From NCBI GenBank assembly GCA_029204225.1, contig CM055109.1, forward strand, positions 37,286,991-37,350,990: a DNA stretch of 64,000 nt, in the 5' to 3' direction. Both the position numbers and the translations under genes were made by a program. Below the pieces are notes generated by a model. It was not told the DNA's origin and did no database searches. It saw only the letters and a program-made list of their open reading frames with translations. The DNA is from Diphasiastrum complanatum (Eukaryota > Streptophyta > Lycopodiopsida > Lycopodiales > Lycopodiaceae). Below are positions 21,847 to 30,819 of this stretch, piece by piece (position 1 is the stretch's first letter; every line of letters begins with the position of its first letter).

Positions 21847-22650
21847 TCAATAAATGACTTTTCTGCAAGACTCGTGGGCTGCCTGAAAGGCCGCACGCCT
21901 CTCCTCTACCTGGATACATGTGAGGTCGTCATCCATATAGATAGTGGTGCCGCGTAGCTTAGCCCTGCACCGTAAAGCATCTCGACGACTCTCTAGGGAA
22001 GTAAAACGGATAATGAGTGTGGCTGCATCTCTAGTGGTCCTCCATGCGGTATCTAACCCATCTATCTTGTGCCCGAGAGTGGTGTCGAGAAAGAGTCTGG
22101 CTTCAGCCGAAGCATCCTGTGTATCCGGGATCCCGCGAACTCTAATGTTGTGGGCTTTTTGGTCTCGAGATTTCTCTTCCGAGATGGTGGCTGAGATAAC
22201 CGAGGAGATGGGAGCGCTTGGTTTGGTGCCTTTTTCCAGAACCGATGCCCAAGAGCGGGCCTCTTCTTGCTGCTTCTCAATCCTGGTTTCTAACTCCCGT
22301 ATCATATTGGTGGTGGATTCCGAAGTTGCAGCCTGCTTGATCCCGATGGATTGTTCGAGTGATGTGACTTTGGACTGCAACAAGTTCTTCTCATTGATCA
22401 AAGAGGTAACCGTTCCTTTCAGCTGTGAGATTTCTTGTCGCAGGATCTTGAAATCGGCCTTGATTTGATCATCTGCCAAGAGGAAAAAAGCTCTGTTGAT
22501 TTGGAGGGCATATATGGGATACTTGCTGTAGATTGTGGCGCCGGGAGGGAAGAGGAGCTAGCACTGATCGGGGTGGGGAGGATGGGAACAGAGTCGGGAG
22601 AAAACAGTGGGATCGGTGGGCACAAGCGAGCAAGATCTATTGCCACGCAG
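21847..22650 (-). pseudogene. LINE-A copy 6, ORF1-like RNA-binding region
   Basis: Minus strand: proline/serine-rich start, coiled coil (KILRQEISQLKGTVTSLI, NLLQSKVTSLEQSIGIKQ, MIRELETRIEKQQEEARS), then the RRM-like domain HNIRVRGIPDTQDASAEARL, LIIRFTSLESRRDALRCRA, TTIYMDDDLTCIQVEERRAA. It aligns to the LINE-B counterpart at 17561-18651. From 22479 to 21847 the frame is open. A frame change upstream separates it from the proline-rich N-terminus (22656-22850). Confidence 0.83.
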
Positions 22651-23395
22651 GCAGACTACCCTGCAGGCGTAGCATGGGGGGGTGCCACCTTAGCAGGCAG
22701 CGTTGCCTGCGTGGCAGGCAGCACTGCCACCTCAGCAGTGTGGGTAGGCAAAGTCAGGTCAGCGAGGGGGGGTTTAGACAGATCAGCAAGGGGGTGGGTA
22801 ACAGCATGGGTAGGTAGATCAGTGAGGGGGGTCGCGTGGGTAGGCAGCATCGGGGCAGGCGGATCAGGGGTAGACAGATCAGGGGAGGCAGGCAGACCAG
22901 TAGGCAGCCCTTTGCCGATGAGCAGATCCGCGAGGGGGGGGGGTAGTCGCGAGGGGGGGAGTAGTTAGATCAGCGAGGGGGGGGGGTAGACTATGATGAG
23001 GTGCGATGACAGATCCGAGGGAGTAGTGACGAGGGGGGGAGCAGTTAGATCAGCGAGGGGGGGGGGGTAGACAATATGATGAGGTGCGATGACAGATCCG
23101 AGGGAGTAGTCACGAGGGGGGAAGCAGTTAGATCAGCGAGGGGGGGGGAGGGAGGTGGTAGCGAGCGTAGGGGGGGAGCGAGATGGTCTGCGGGCAGGAT
23201 TGGAGCGCGGAGGGGCCATAGCGAGGGAGAGAGAGAGAGGATCAGGTACGGATCAGGGTGGACGGACAGGGCCAGGACAGGTATGGATCAGGGCCAGGAC
23301 AGGAGCGGATCAGGAGCGCATCGGGATCAGAGCGTGGCAGGAGAGAGAGAGCTCCAGTTCAGAGGTCCGCTCTAGGTGTGAGGTCCGTAGCAAAT
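22651..23395 (-). repeat. LINE-A copy 6, GC-rich 5' region with tandem repeats and long G runs
   Basis: 22656-22850 can be read as a proline/threonine/alanine-rich leader peptide (minus). 22967-23150 is a tandem repeat with units of about 80-83 bp (starts near 22967, 23047, 23130), each with GATCAGCGAGGGGGGG and GTGCGATGACAGATCCGAGG. G runs of up to 12 bases occur on the plus strand. Near 23350 the leader motif shared with LINE-B appears; the LINE start is placed at about 23395, where hAT-G sequence begins. Confidence 0.65.
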
Positions 23396-23668
23396 TTTTT
23401 TGGGTACCTTTTACCTTTTTTTTAACAGGAGGGGGAAGGTGGGTGCAAGACACCCTCTGATAATTAATTCCGGGGGGGGGGGGTTAAGGGGGAGAAAAAT
23501 TGTTTTTATTTTGTTTTGGGGATGTGGGACAGTGAGGGGAGGGGCCTGTATTTTTTTTTTTTTGAAATTTTTTTTTTGGAAAATGCCGGACGCGTCCACC
23601 TTCGGACGCACCCCTGAGGCGTCCACGTCCAGACGCGGACGCGCGTCCGCACCCAGCCCCCGCTTCCT
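23396..23668 (+). mobile_element. hAT-G family right terminus (copy adjoining LINE-A)
   Basis: It is homologous to 29278-29487: both have GCAAATTTTTTTGG, a T-run, TAATTAATTCC followed by G-rich sequence, GGGGCCTGTATTTTTTTT and a final block of GGACGCGTCC / GCGTCC motifs (23587-23668). The element body to the left is replaced by LINE-A, whose 5' end abuts at 23395. To the right comes TTAGAG, (AT)n and ATCAGACA. Confidence 0.65.
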
Positions 23669-23685
23669 TAGAGATATATATATAT

Positions 23686-23693
23686 ATCAGACA
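23686..23693. other. hAT-A target-site duplication, left copy
   Basis: ATCAGACA, identical to 28062-28069. An 8-bp duplication is diagnostic of hAT transposition. Confidence 0.92.
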
Positions 23694-23787
23694 CATAGAA
23701 TCCCATGGTACCGCCATTATGGTATCGCCGGTACCATAATGGTGGTACCGCCCTCAGATCCGCAGTACCAGAGCGGTACCATTTTTT

Positions 23788-23790
<3 letters not shown>
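23694..23790 (+). repeat. hAT-A left terminus with GGTACC palindromes
   Basis: It holds CATGGTACCG, GCCGGTACCATAATGGTGG, GGTGGTACCGCC and GCGGTACCATT, short palindromic units around GGTACC. The right terminus (27985-28061) contains the equivalent set. These are candidate transposase-binding sites (inference). An (AT)n run follows at 23792-23826. Confidence 0.8.
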
Positions 23791-23829
<39 letters not shown>

Positions 23830-24084
23830 TTAATATTTTTTATAATTAAAAAATGCCTTTTATATAGTAAAATAGGCCTAAAAAAATGCAAAAAAAAAGG
23901 GTTTAGGGTGCAGAAAAAGAGGGGACAATATAGGGGGTAGGGGACAGGTGCAATAACACATGGGCACTGTGGGGGAGTAGGCCATGGGGCCAATCGGAGA
24001 GCAGCACGTGGGGGAGCAACACATGGGGGCAGGTACAACGTCACATGGAGGGATCATCAGCAACTGCACATGGGCGAGCAGGCT

Positions 24085-24289
24085 GTGGGGATAAATAGGC
24101 ACTCACAATGCCATTGTGAGAGGCATGTTCAGAGGCTGTGAGAGAGCCAGTGAGAGCCAGTGAGAGAGCCAGAGAGAGGATGTGAGAGGTTGTTTGAGAA
24201 CCAGGGTGTTGTGAGAGGCTGTTTGAGAACCAGAGTGTCGTGAGAGGTTTTTTGAGAAGCAGGGTGCTCTGAGGAGAAAGTCAATCAAG
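24085..24289 (+). promoter_or_regulatory. Leader of the hAT-A accessory gene: TATA-like box and tandem repeats
   Basis: GATAAATAGG near 24090 is TATA-like and is followed by GA-rich sequence. From about 24180 to 24275 there are three tandem copies of GAGAGGCTGTTTGAGAACCA-like units (about 37 bp each). The start codon is at 24290. Probably promoter and 5' UTR. Confidence 0.45.
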
Positions 24290-24634
24290 ATGGCGGAGCG
24301 CATACCACCGAAGCCCGAGGGCGAAGCCAAGAGGAAGCTCGAAGAAGATGTCCGAAGGCACAACGAAAGGCATCGAAAGCAAGAGGCAAACATTACAGAG
24401 ATGCTGCGACAGGCTCGGCAGAGAAATCCGGAGCTGGAGCACCCCGCCCCCGCTGTGCCCCCCGCCCCCGCTGTCGAGCTGGATTTGGATGAGCAGATTG
24501 GAATGAACTTCACACGACGACAGCTCATCATGGTCAGGGAAAGGGCGGCCAGACGTCGGGCTAACCTGGAGGCAGAGCAAGAGCGACAGAACAATGCACC
24601 TGACCAGGGCGAGGAGTCAGTGGAGGATTCATAG
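24290..24634 (+). CDS. hAT-A accessory protein (114 aa, intact)
   Basis: A single open frame from ATG (AAGATGGCG context) to TAG. The N-terminus is MAERIPPKPEGEAKRK, then a charged helix (LEEDVRRHNERHRKQEANIT), a proline/alanine linker (HPAPAVPPAPAVELDLDEQ), the block NFTRRQLIMVRERAARRR, and ERQNNAPDQGEESVEDS. The strongest similarity is to 11946-12394 in the hAT-G family, at both ends of the protein with a variable linker. It is convergent with the transposase, their 3' ends overlapping near 24721. No known domain recognised. The first helix could dimerise and the arginine-rich second block could bind nucleic acid (inference). Confidence 0.75.
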   Translation: MAERIPPKPEGEAKRKLEEDVRRHNERHRKQEANITEMLRQARQRNPELEHPAPAVPPAPAVELDLDEQIGMNFTRRQLIMVRERAARRRANLEAEQERQNNAPDQGEESVEDS

Positions 24635-24652
24635 GAATGCTTAGAATAGATA

Positions 24653-24763
24653 AGGTCCAGCCGTATGTGGCGGACTGTTGTTATGTAATTTTCGGCGGTT
24701 TAGGGTTTTAGGGTTTAGGGCTAGATAGTTGTATAAAAAATAGACCCAACCATATATGGCGGG
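24653..24763. promoter_or_regulatory. Conserved paired repeat between the two hAT-A genes
   Basis: GGTCCAGCCGTATGTGGCGG at 24653-24672 and TAGACCCAACCATATATGGC at 24741-24760 are about 87 bp apart, with TTTAGGG repeats (24699-24720) between them. The same pair with the same spacing follows the accessory gene of hAT-G (12415-12518). It sits where the two convergent genes end, so a shared 3'-end signal or a binding site is plausible. Confidence 0.5.
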
Positions 24764-27700
24764 ATACGTAATGTTATTTTGATACATGCCTCCCAATCGG
24801 TACAATCGAAGTCATCTGGTGTCTCCTCTGGTGTGCTGTCAAAGTAACGTCCATGACTCTGTACTGCACGCATCCAAACAGCTGTGGGACCGGCATGTAA
24901 ATCACTCTGCCCTCTATCAAGAGCCTCCTCCATCATATCGACATATGTAGGTATGCCATCGGCCCACCCTGTGTGCCCTGCCTGTCTCCCGATATAACCT
25001 GTGCCATGTGCCCCACCTCTGCCACGTGCCCCACCTCTGCCACGTGATGCACCTGTGGCCCCTGCTCGTGGCATGTGCCCAACACCTGTATCATCTGCCT
25101 CATCCCACTCTGATCTGGCGAACACAACCCGAATGGGCTCATCCTCTGACACTGGCTCATCTGCCTCATACAATGGAGGCTCTCTGTGCTCAAGCCCAAG
25201 CTCTCTCTCTCTCTCATCTCCGCAAGCTCCCTCTCTCTCTCTCTGCCATCAACTGTGTGCCCAAGTCATTTGCAGGCATGGGATGGGTGTTGTTCGTAGG
25301 CAAGTCAACCTGGCGCTCCAAATCAGATATCTTCGTCTGCAAGGTTAAAATTTAGCAAGTCAGAGAAACAACTTGATCAGGAAATGAAACCAATGTATTA
25401 GTGAGCCGTCAACCAACATGCTATGGGAGAATAGCCTATCACCTGCAATGGGCTCGTAATGGTCGGCAGTCTCCTAGCGAGACGTGCGTTGGTGCTACAA
25501 AACACCAACCGCTCCAACTGACTCACTGACAGCCTGTTTCTTCTCCTCGTGTGAATGAGGGCCCATGTGCTCCAATTACGCTCACACATGAAGGCAGCGC
25601 AATCCTGTGGTACGTGGTACGTGCAATGAAATGGTTCAGCGCATGTGCACGGGTGGAACGTCAACGAAACACAGCAAGGGAGGATGAGATGAAATGCATA
25701 CCTGTGAAAGGACACGCAGTGCAAGACGCTGTATGGATGGATAGGTGCTACCGAACATGGTCCACCAGGTAATGGGGAGCTGCCTCCTCTCTGGATCCTG
25801 AGCAGCTGGGTGACCGAACGTGCCCATGCCGAAACGAAATGCAGATAGCTCCTCCATGAGTCTGATAGGATCCAAAGCAATGTGTGGACCCACCCTGTAG
25901 ATGTACTCAAGCCAATCCGCCTCGAGCTCCCTGTCTGAAATTTGTGTCGGAGAGAGGAAGAGGGGATGCAGGATGTGTGCAACGTTGTGGATACTCCTGT
26001 GAAAGTAGTTCCATCGCGTCTCTCAAATGAACTTCAGCTCGGTCATCTAGCATTGTGAGAGAGGCATGTGGGTTAGGGTTCACGGACAAAATCAAAGCGA
26101 AATACGGAAAAACATTACTTCAACAGAAAAAACAAACTAGCAATCACTGAAAAAACTTAAAGCGCAATTAAATTGCTATACTGCTTACCTGTCTAGCTAC
26201 AAGATGGGCAGCTGCAGGAACTGTCCAATCCGGTCCATGAGCTCATACACCAGTCCAAGTGTGGACCCCTCATTGTCAGCCATGCGGAGCACAATGTAGA
26301 GTGGTCGAAGGAGTCCTGACAATGTCTGCGCATCCCTCCAGAACTGGTCTCCCCTCACCGTGGAAGAAAAGTGCTCCCCATCCTCTGTGCGCTGAAACGT
26401 ACTAGCACGCCAAAGATCACTGGCAACCATCTGTAGAAGTTGTGCCCTACACCTGATCAAACGGTCGATGACCACCAAGTCGAATGCAAAGTGGGTGGGT
26501 GCTGGCTTATAGAGGTCCAAATGGCTGAACACCCGGAACATGGCAAGAACACGCCTCTTCCTGTGTCACCAAGAAGAAGGCCTCACAAACGATGGCTCTA
26601 ACCCAGGGAAGTGCACCTATGTCCCCCATCAGAAGGTCTACGTCGTGCGCTGCACAGGGGGTATGAACGATGTGAGGGAACTCGGCCTCTAGCAAGACAC
26701 CCATCTGAATGCAGTTGGTGGCATTGTCCGTCACCACACGTGACGACATGCTGGGGGCCTATGGACAGGATGGAAGACCTGATGACATCAAACATGAACT
26801 CTGCAGATATGACTCTCCCGCCCCTACTACAATCCATGGCCCTCAAAAATTGTGCGCCCATGCAGCTGGAAACCAACATGTTGAGGATCAACCTCCTCCT
26901 GACATCAATCCAACCATAGGACATGATGCTGCAACCGTATGTGGCCCAGGGGCGGTGCAGAGGCTCCATCTCTCTAGACAAGGACTCGACCCTATCTCTC
27001 AGCATGTGTGTGCGGACAACCTCTGAACTAGGGACTCTCCAGCTAGGGCTGACAGACTGTGCAAGGCGGAATGCCCTTCTGAAGGGCTTAGAGTCGGTGA
27101 TGGCAAATGGAAGGTTTAGCTCATAAATCAAACTGGCCACGGCATGTGTGGCCTCTCTGTCCATGTGCGGCTGATGCGTGCCGCGAATGGTCTGTTGCAC
27201 AAGGGCTCTCCCTGGTGGGCGACGGGTAGTGGACCTCCAGCATGGTGCACCGACTGTGACGGGAATGGATGATGACGCGACAGGCTGGGCACTAGTGGAT
27301 GCATCGGCTGTAGACGTGGAATGGGGAGAGTGGGATGCACTGGCAGGGATGGGTGCAGCAACATAAGTGGGGTACACTGGAGGGGCAACATCTAAAACTG
27401 CTGGCTAAGGACGTCATCCGGATGGGAAGGGAGGGAGGAAGGAACCTCCGCAACATCCTCGAAGGCCTAGTCACTAGCATCCTGGGCCTGCTCGGGTGGC
27501 GGAAAGTCCATGAGAAAAACGTAAACTGGGGGCGTGTGAGCAACAAGACGTGGTGGTGGAACCGTAGTGGCAGTTGGCGGACGCGAGGGGACGGGATCCA
27601 CCGGAATGGGTGCAGATGGGGGTGCATGTGGCGGAACTGTTTGAGGGGGATGAGGGCCAATGGGACGGGACGAGGATGCACTCCCTCTCCTCGTGCGTGC

Positions 27701-27790
27701 TAGCCAAGTAAGCAGCAACTTTGGGTCAACCACATAAGGAGCGGTGCAAAACCGGAAAACGCCCTCCGAAATGGTGTTCTCCCCCGCCAC
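24721..27790 (-). pseudogene. hAT-A transposase (DUF659 plus hAT dimerisation domain), frames interrupted
   Basis: Cut-and-paste transposase of the hAT superfamily. Order on the minus strand: Cys-rich N-terminus and proline-rich region (27790-27467); DUF659 region with SLIYELNLPFAITDSKPFRR, WATYGCSIMSYGWIDVRRRL and FLRAMDCSRGG; after a frame change near 26745 VVTDNATNCIQMGVLLEAEF and HTPCAAHDVDLLMGDIGALP; a central region; RWNYFHRSIHNVAHILHPLF near 25990; then WWTMFGSTYPSIQRLALRVL and CERNWSTWALIHTRRRNRLS of the hAT dimerisation domain. The C-terminus has an RGG-rich stretch (ASRGRGGARGRGGAHGTG). Some frame changes may be introns (25600-25700, 26100-26200) but those near 26745 and 26545 look like damage. 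In the usual S-D-G-W-T-D motif the first D is Y. Confidence 0.85.
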
Positions 27791-27984
27791 AAGGTAGCAT
27801 TTATGGTGGCACCATTTTTGGCACGTGCACTGAGCAGGTGGCCTTTAAGGCGAGTGAGGCGTAGCAAATTCGACTAGGCAATATCAGCGAAGGCAGAGCA
27901 GCGATGGGTTGGAAAAATTCTGAAAGAGAAGAAGCGAGGGGGGCGAGTAGTTTAGGTTAAAAAAAAATTTTAAAAACATTAAAA

Positions 27985-28061
27985 TATTGTGGTATCGCGG
28001 TATCAGTATGGTACCACGGTACCAGTATGGTCCCGCGGTACCCAGTATCGCGGGACCTATG
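27985..28061 (-). repeat. hAT-A right terminus with GGTACC palindromes
   Basis: It reads inward from 28061 as CATAGGTCCCGCGATACTGG followed by GGTACCGCGGGACC and TGGTACCGTGGTACCA, the mirror counterpart of the left terminus. It is preceded on the element side by an A/T-rich stretch. Confidence 0.82.
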
Positions 28062-28069
28062 ATCAGACA
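28062..28069. other. hAT-A target-site duplication, right copy
   Basis: ATCAGACA, identical to 23686-23693. The next base starts TGAGGGTC, the left end of a hAT-G element. Confidence 0.92.
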
Positions 28070-28324
28070 TGAGGGTCTGGGCCGGGCGCAGCCATTTCAC
28101 GTCCGCACCTGGCGCCCGGGCACGAGGTCGGGCGCGCTTCTCCAAACGGGATCTGTTTCAGGTGCCGTCTGTTCCAGCCAGTGGACAAGTTCGATAGGAA
28201 CTGGTGGGAACAGACAGGACAGGGAACGGACCAACGGTCAACCCAGAACATCCTTCCGAAGTTCGACGTTGAACAGGGCTTCAGGGACACTTCGTCGGTC
28301 GGTACCTAGAAACATTTGGAATTG

Positions 28325-28642
28325 ACATAGTAGTGTGCAGGTCTTCTAGTTCCCTATCGTGCCCCACACAGTTATGCTTAGTGATTAGTAAGTTGTTGAA
28401 GTACAATCGTAAACCCTAAACCGATCTCATCACATAGTGGCGTGCAGGCCTTCTGGTTCCCTGTAGTAAATGATGCAGCTCTGCAACCGTAATTAGTAAG
28501 TTGTTGAAGTTCATCCGGGGAGAACCCGATCTCATAATATAAGACATAGTAGTGTTTAGGTCTTGTGGTTCCCTGCAGTTCATGGCACAGTTTAGGATAG
28601 TAATTAGTAAGTTGTTGAGGTTCATCCGGGGAGCGCATCGTT
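28325..28642 (+). repeat. Tandem array, three units of about 106 bp
   Basis: Units start ACATAGTAGTGTGCAGGTCT-like at 28325, 28432 and 28544, and a partial fourth ACATAG is at 28643. Each ends with ATTAGTAAGTTGTTGAAGT and CGATCTCAT-like sequence. Confidence 0.85.
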
Positions 28643-28663
28643 ACATAGTTTCTGTATTGTCAC

Positions 28664-28912
28664 ACTTCTGGTGAGCATTCATTTTTCCCAGAGACTTGTG
28701 GCCTTGAGAGCTTGACTCTCTTCTGGCGAGCATTCACCTATCCCAAAAACTTGTGGTCTTGATAGCCTGTCACTCTTCTGGTGAGCATTCATTTCTCCCA
28801 GAGACCTGTGGTCTTCATTTGCTTGTCACTCTTCTGGTGAGCATGAACTTCTCCCAAATCTTCTAGTCTTGAGCGAGTCATTCTACTAGTGAGCATTCAC
28901 TTCCCTTTCTGA
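28664..28912 (+). repeat. Tandem array, about 4.5 units of 56 bp
   Basis: Units contain CTTCTGGTGAGCATTCATTT followed by CTCCCAGAGACTTGTGGTCT with progressive decay. A related CACTCTTCTGGTGTCC piece occurs at 12806, after the other hAT-G remnant, which supports a link between the two. Confidence 0.85.
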
Positions 28913-29487
28913 ATCAAATTGCACCCTTCACTGCATTGCATTCTGAGAGGTAAATATGAAATATCATACATACTTAGAGATGAATCTAAACGCAAGCAAA
29001 TATCTGCCAAGACTATGCGGTGGTATAAATCGAAGAGGTAGATTTTATCACATTTAAGATCTACGCTGCTGAAACCCTAAACCACATCTGATGATAAGGC
29101 TCATACAAAAGTTTGTTCTCTTCTGGGAACTAGTTCACACGGGAAAGCCTGACACAGATGTTTGCTCTTCTTGCCAAGTGCGAGGGGGAGTTTGCCTGTC
29201 AAAATTACAAATTGTTTGCTTTTTCAAGCCCGATTCTGTGGCATCTCAGTTATGGGAGGCATGGGCAGTGGATAAGATTTTTTGCAAATTTTTTTGGCCC
29301 CTTTCTCATTTTTTTTGACCGGAGGAAGCAGGCAGTCGCCGTTCACCCCTAATAATTAATTCCAGGGGGGAGGGTAGGGTTGGGAAAATTACTTTTAATT
29401 GTTTTTGGGCATGTGGGGCCTGTATTTTTTTTATTTTTTTTTAAATTTGCGCCCGAGGTGGACGCGCCCACCCCGGGCCGAATGATA

Positions 29488-30360
29488 ATGTTAGTGATCG
29501 AGATCCTAAGTTCACTGGCAAATTCTGGCAGGCGGTCTTTGAGAAATTAGAGACCACATTAAGTCTAGGGTCTTCAGATCATCCTGAATCGGATGGTCAG
29601 ACAGAGAGGACGAACCAGTCTATGGAAGACATGCTTCAGGCATATGTTTCCAGAAGACATTCGGATTGGGAAAGGTATGTTCCAATGATTGAGTTTGCGT
29701 ATAACAGCGCAAAGCACTCAGCGACAAGTTTTAGTCCATTCTCTCTGATGTATGGTTTCCAGCCTAGGGCTCCCATTTCTGTAGGCCTCAAAAGCCTCAA
29801 GGTTAAAGCAGCAATATATTTCCTACATGATATGCAAGAAATGTTGCTTGTTGCTCGCGATAACGTAAAACGGCTCAGGATAGAACCCAAGTTTACACCA
29901 ATCCAAAGCGACAACCTAGGGTCTATGAGGACGGGGCTTGGGTATATCTTAAATTCCAAAAGACTCTAAGGTATTAAAGACCGGAAAATGTCCTAAGTTA
30001 TCACCTCGTTATGCTGGGCCATTCCGTAAAGTAAAGAAACTCCATCGGAATTCCTATCAACTAGAACTTCCTCAAGGTGTTAAGGTTCATCCAGTTTTTC
30101 ACATTAGTCGTTTAAAGGAACGACTTGGTGGAAAGGATGAGTTGATTCTTCAGGAGGACCTAGTTCAGCTTGAGGACCTGACATCCTTTGTACCTATGGA
30201 ACCACATGCCATTGTTGATGTACGTCAACGTGGGCTCATAAACCGGCAAGTAACTGAGTACTTGGTTCGTTAAAAAGGAAGCTCTGAAGACGATGATACT
30301 CGGGAAAAGGAACGTGACTTTAGACTGAGGTTCCCAGATTTTCTTCCCTAGATACGGGAT
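29488..30360 (+). pseudogene. Chromovirus integrase core and chromodomain, 5'-truncated
   Basis: It starts inside the integrase core: SDRDPKFTGKFWQAVFEKLE (second catalytic Asp), SDHPESDGQTERTNQSMEDM (catalytic Glu in QTERTNQ) and EFAYNSAKHSATSFSPFSLM. A frame change near 29960 is followed by LSPRYAGPFRKVKKLHRNSY and VHPVFHISRLKERLGG. The chromodomain reads HAIVDVRQRGLINRQVTEYL, a stop replacing the usual W, then EKERDFRLRFPDFL. A chromodomain after the integrase defines chromoviruses (Ty3/Gypsy); it guides insertion to modified chromatin. All upstream genes are missing. Confidence 0.9.
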
Positions 30361-30378
30361 TTTTTAAGGAGAAGAGTA
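30361..30378 (+). other. Polypurine tract
   Basis: TTTTTAAGGAGAAGAGTA lies directly before the 3' LTR, the plus-strand DNA primer region expected there. Confidence 0.8.
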
Positions 30379-30819
30379 TGTTAGGGACCCAACTCCTTTG
30401 GGTCCCAAACCTAAACTTGAGACTGGACTATGACTGGGCCTGTTGACTTGACCGGTGACTTGTGAACCTGCATGGTTGCCACGTGTCGTGATCTAGGACG
30501 TGCGCATGGCTTGGAGTCTCCCACCTTGGAGGTATACAAGGGGAGGAGGACTCATTTGCCATCCATTCTATCTACCTAGGAGGAGGTGGATGGAGAGCGG
30601 TGTGCACGGCTAGGATGAGTGCTAGCTTGAAGCAGGAGATGGCTCAGAGCCTAGGCAGTGGTATGGGACACTGTCTAGGATGGAGGTCGGATCTTGCTTG
30701 ATACGGTCACAGGCCAGGGCACGGAGGGTGGACCAAACTATGGTGGGGTGGAACGTGAATCGTTCAGTCTCTTGTGGTTAACTGGCACCTGGAGGTATGC
30801 GATAAGAGAGAGTCTAACA
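30379..30819 (+). repeat. 3' LTR of chromovirus (441 bp)
   Basis: It starts TGTTAGGGACCCAACTCC and ends AGAGAGTCTAACA, with inverted TGTTAG..CTAACA ends. It aligns to the 448-bp LTR at 397-844 in opposite orientation. The two are copies of one family, not one element, as the first faces left with its own primer site. Confidence 0.87.

Larger units (their letters stand above)
23694..28061 (-). mobile_element. Complete hAT transposon hAT-A (4,368 bp)
   Basis: The element is delimited by identical 8-bp duplications. Termini are imperfect inverted repeats: CATAGAATCCC on the left, CATAGGTCCCG read inward from the right, each followed within 80-100 bp by several GGTACC-type palindromes. It contains two convergent genes: an intact 114-codon accessory gene (plus, 24290-24634) and a hAT transposase (minus, 24721-27790). 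Removing it restores ATCAGACATGAGGGTC, the same junction found at 11453-11468, so it landed at the edge of a hAT-G element. The strand is given by the transposase. Confidence 0.9.
28070..29487 (+). mobile_element. hAT-G family element, non-autonomous, about 1.4 kb
   Basis: The left end TGAGGGTCTGGGCCGGGCG with GC-rich motifs runs to 28145, and the right end (29278-29487) is homologous to 23396-23668. The interior has no gene; it holds two tandem arrays (28325-28642, 28664-28912) and a small open stretch near 29091-29318 without recognisable content. Chromovirus integrase sequence begins directly at 29488, so this element, or a deletion, truncated that retrotransposon. The exact right terminus is uncertain because the expected mirror of TGAGGGTC is not seen. 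Confidence 0.6.

Noticed and set aside
22967-23150. CRISPR-like array
   Set aside because: Only about 2.3 units, no unique spacers, and located in a LINE 5' region of a eukaryotic genome. The arrays at 28325, 28664, 54275 and 54830 are also plain tandem repeats.
24695-24720. Interstitial telomere
   Set aside because: Only three or four TTTAGGG units, like the ones near 11646, 11860 and 13447; more likely telo-box type promoter or filler motifs.
26611-27126. Plus-strand open frames in the transposase region
   Set aside because: They are antisense shadows of the DUF659 transposase, whose motifs are clear on the minus strand.
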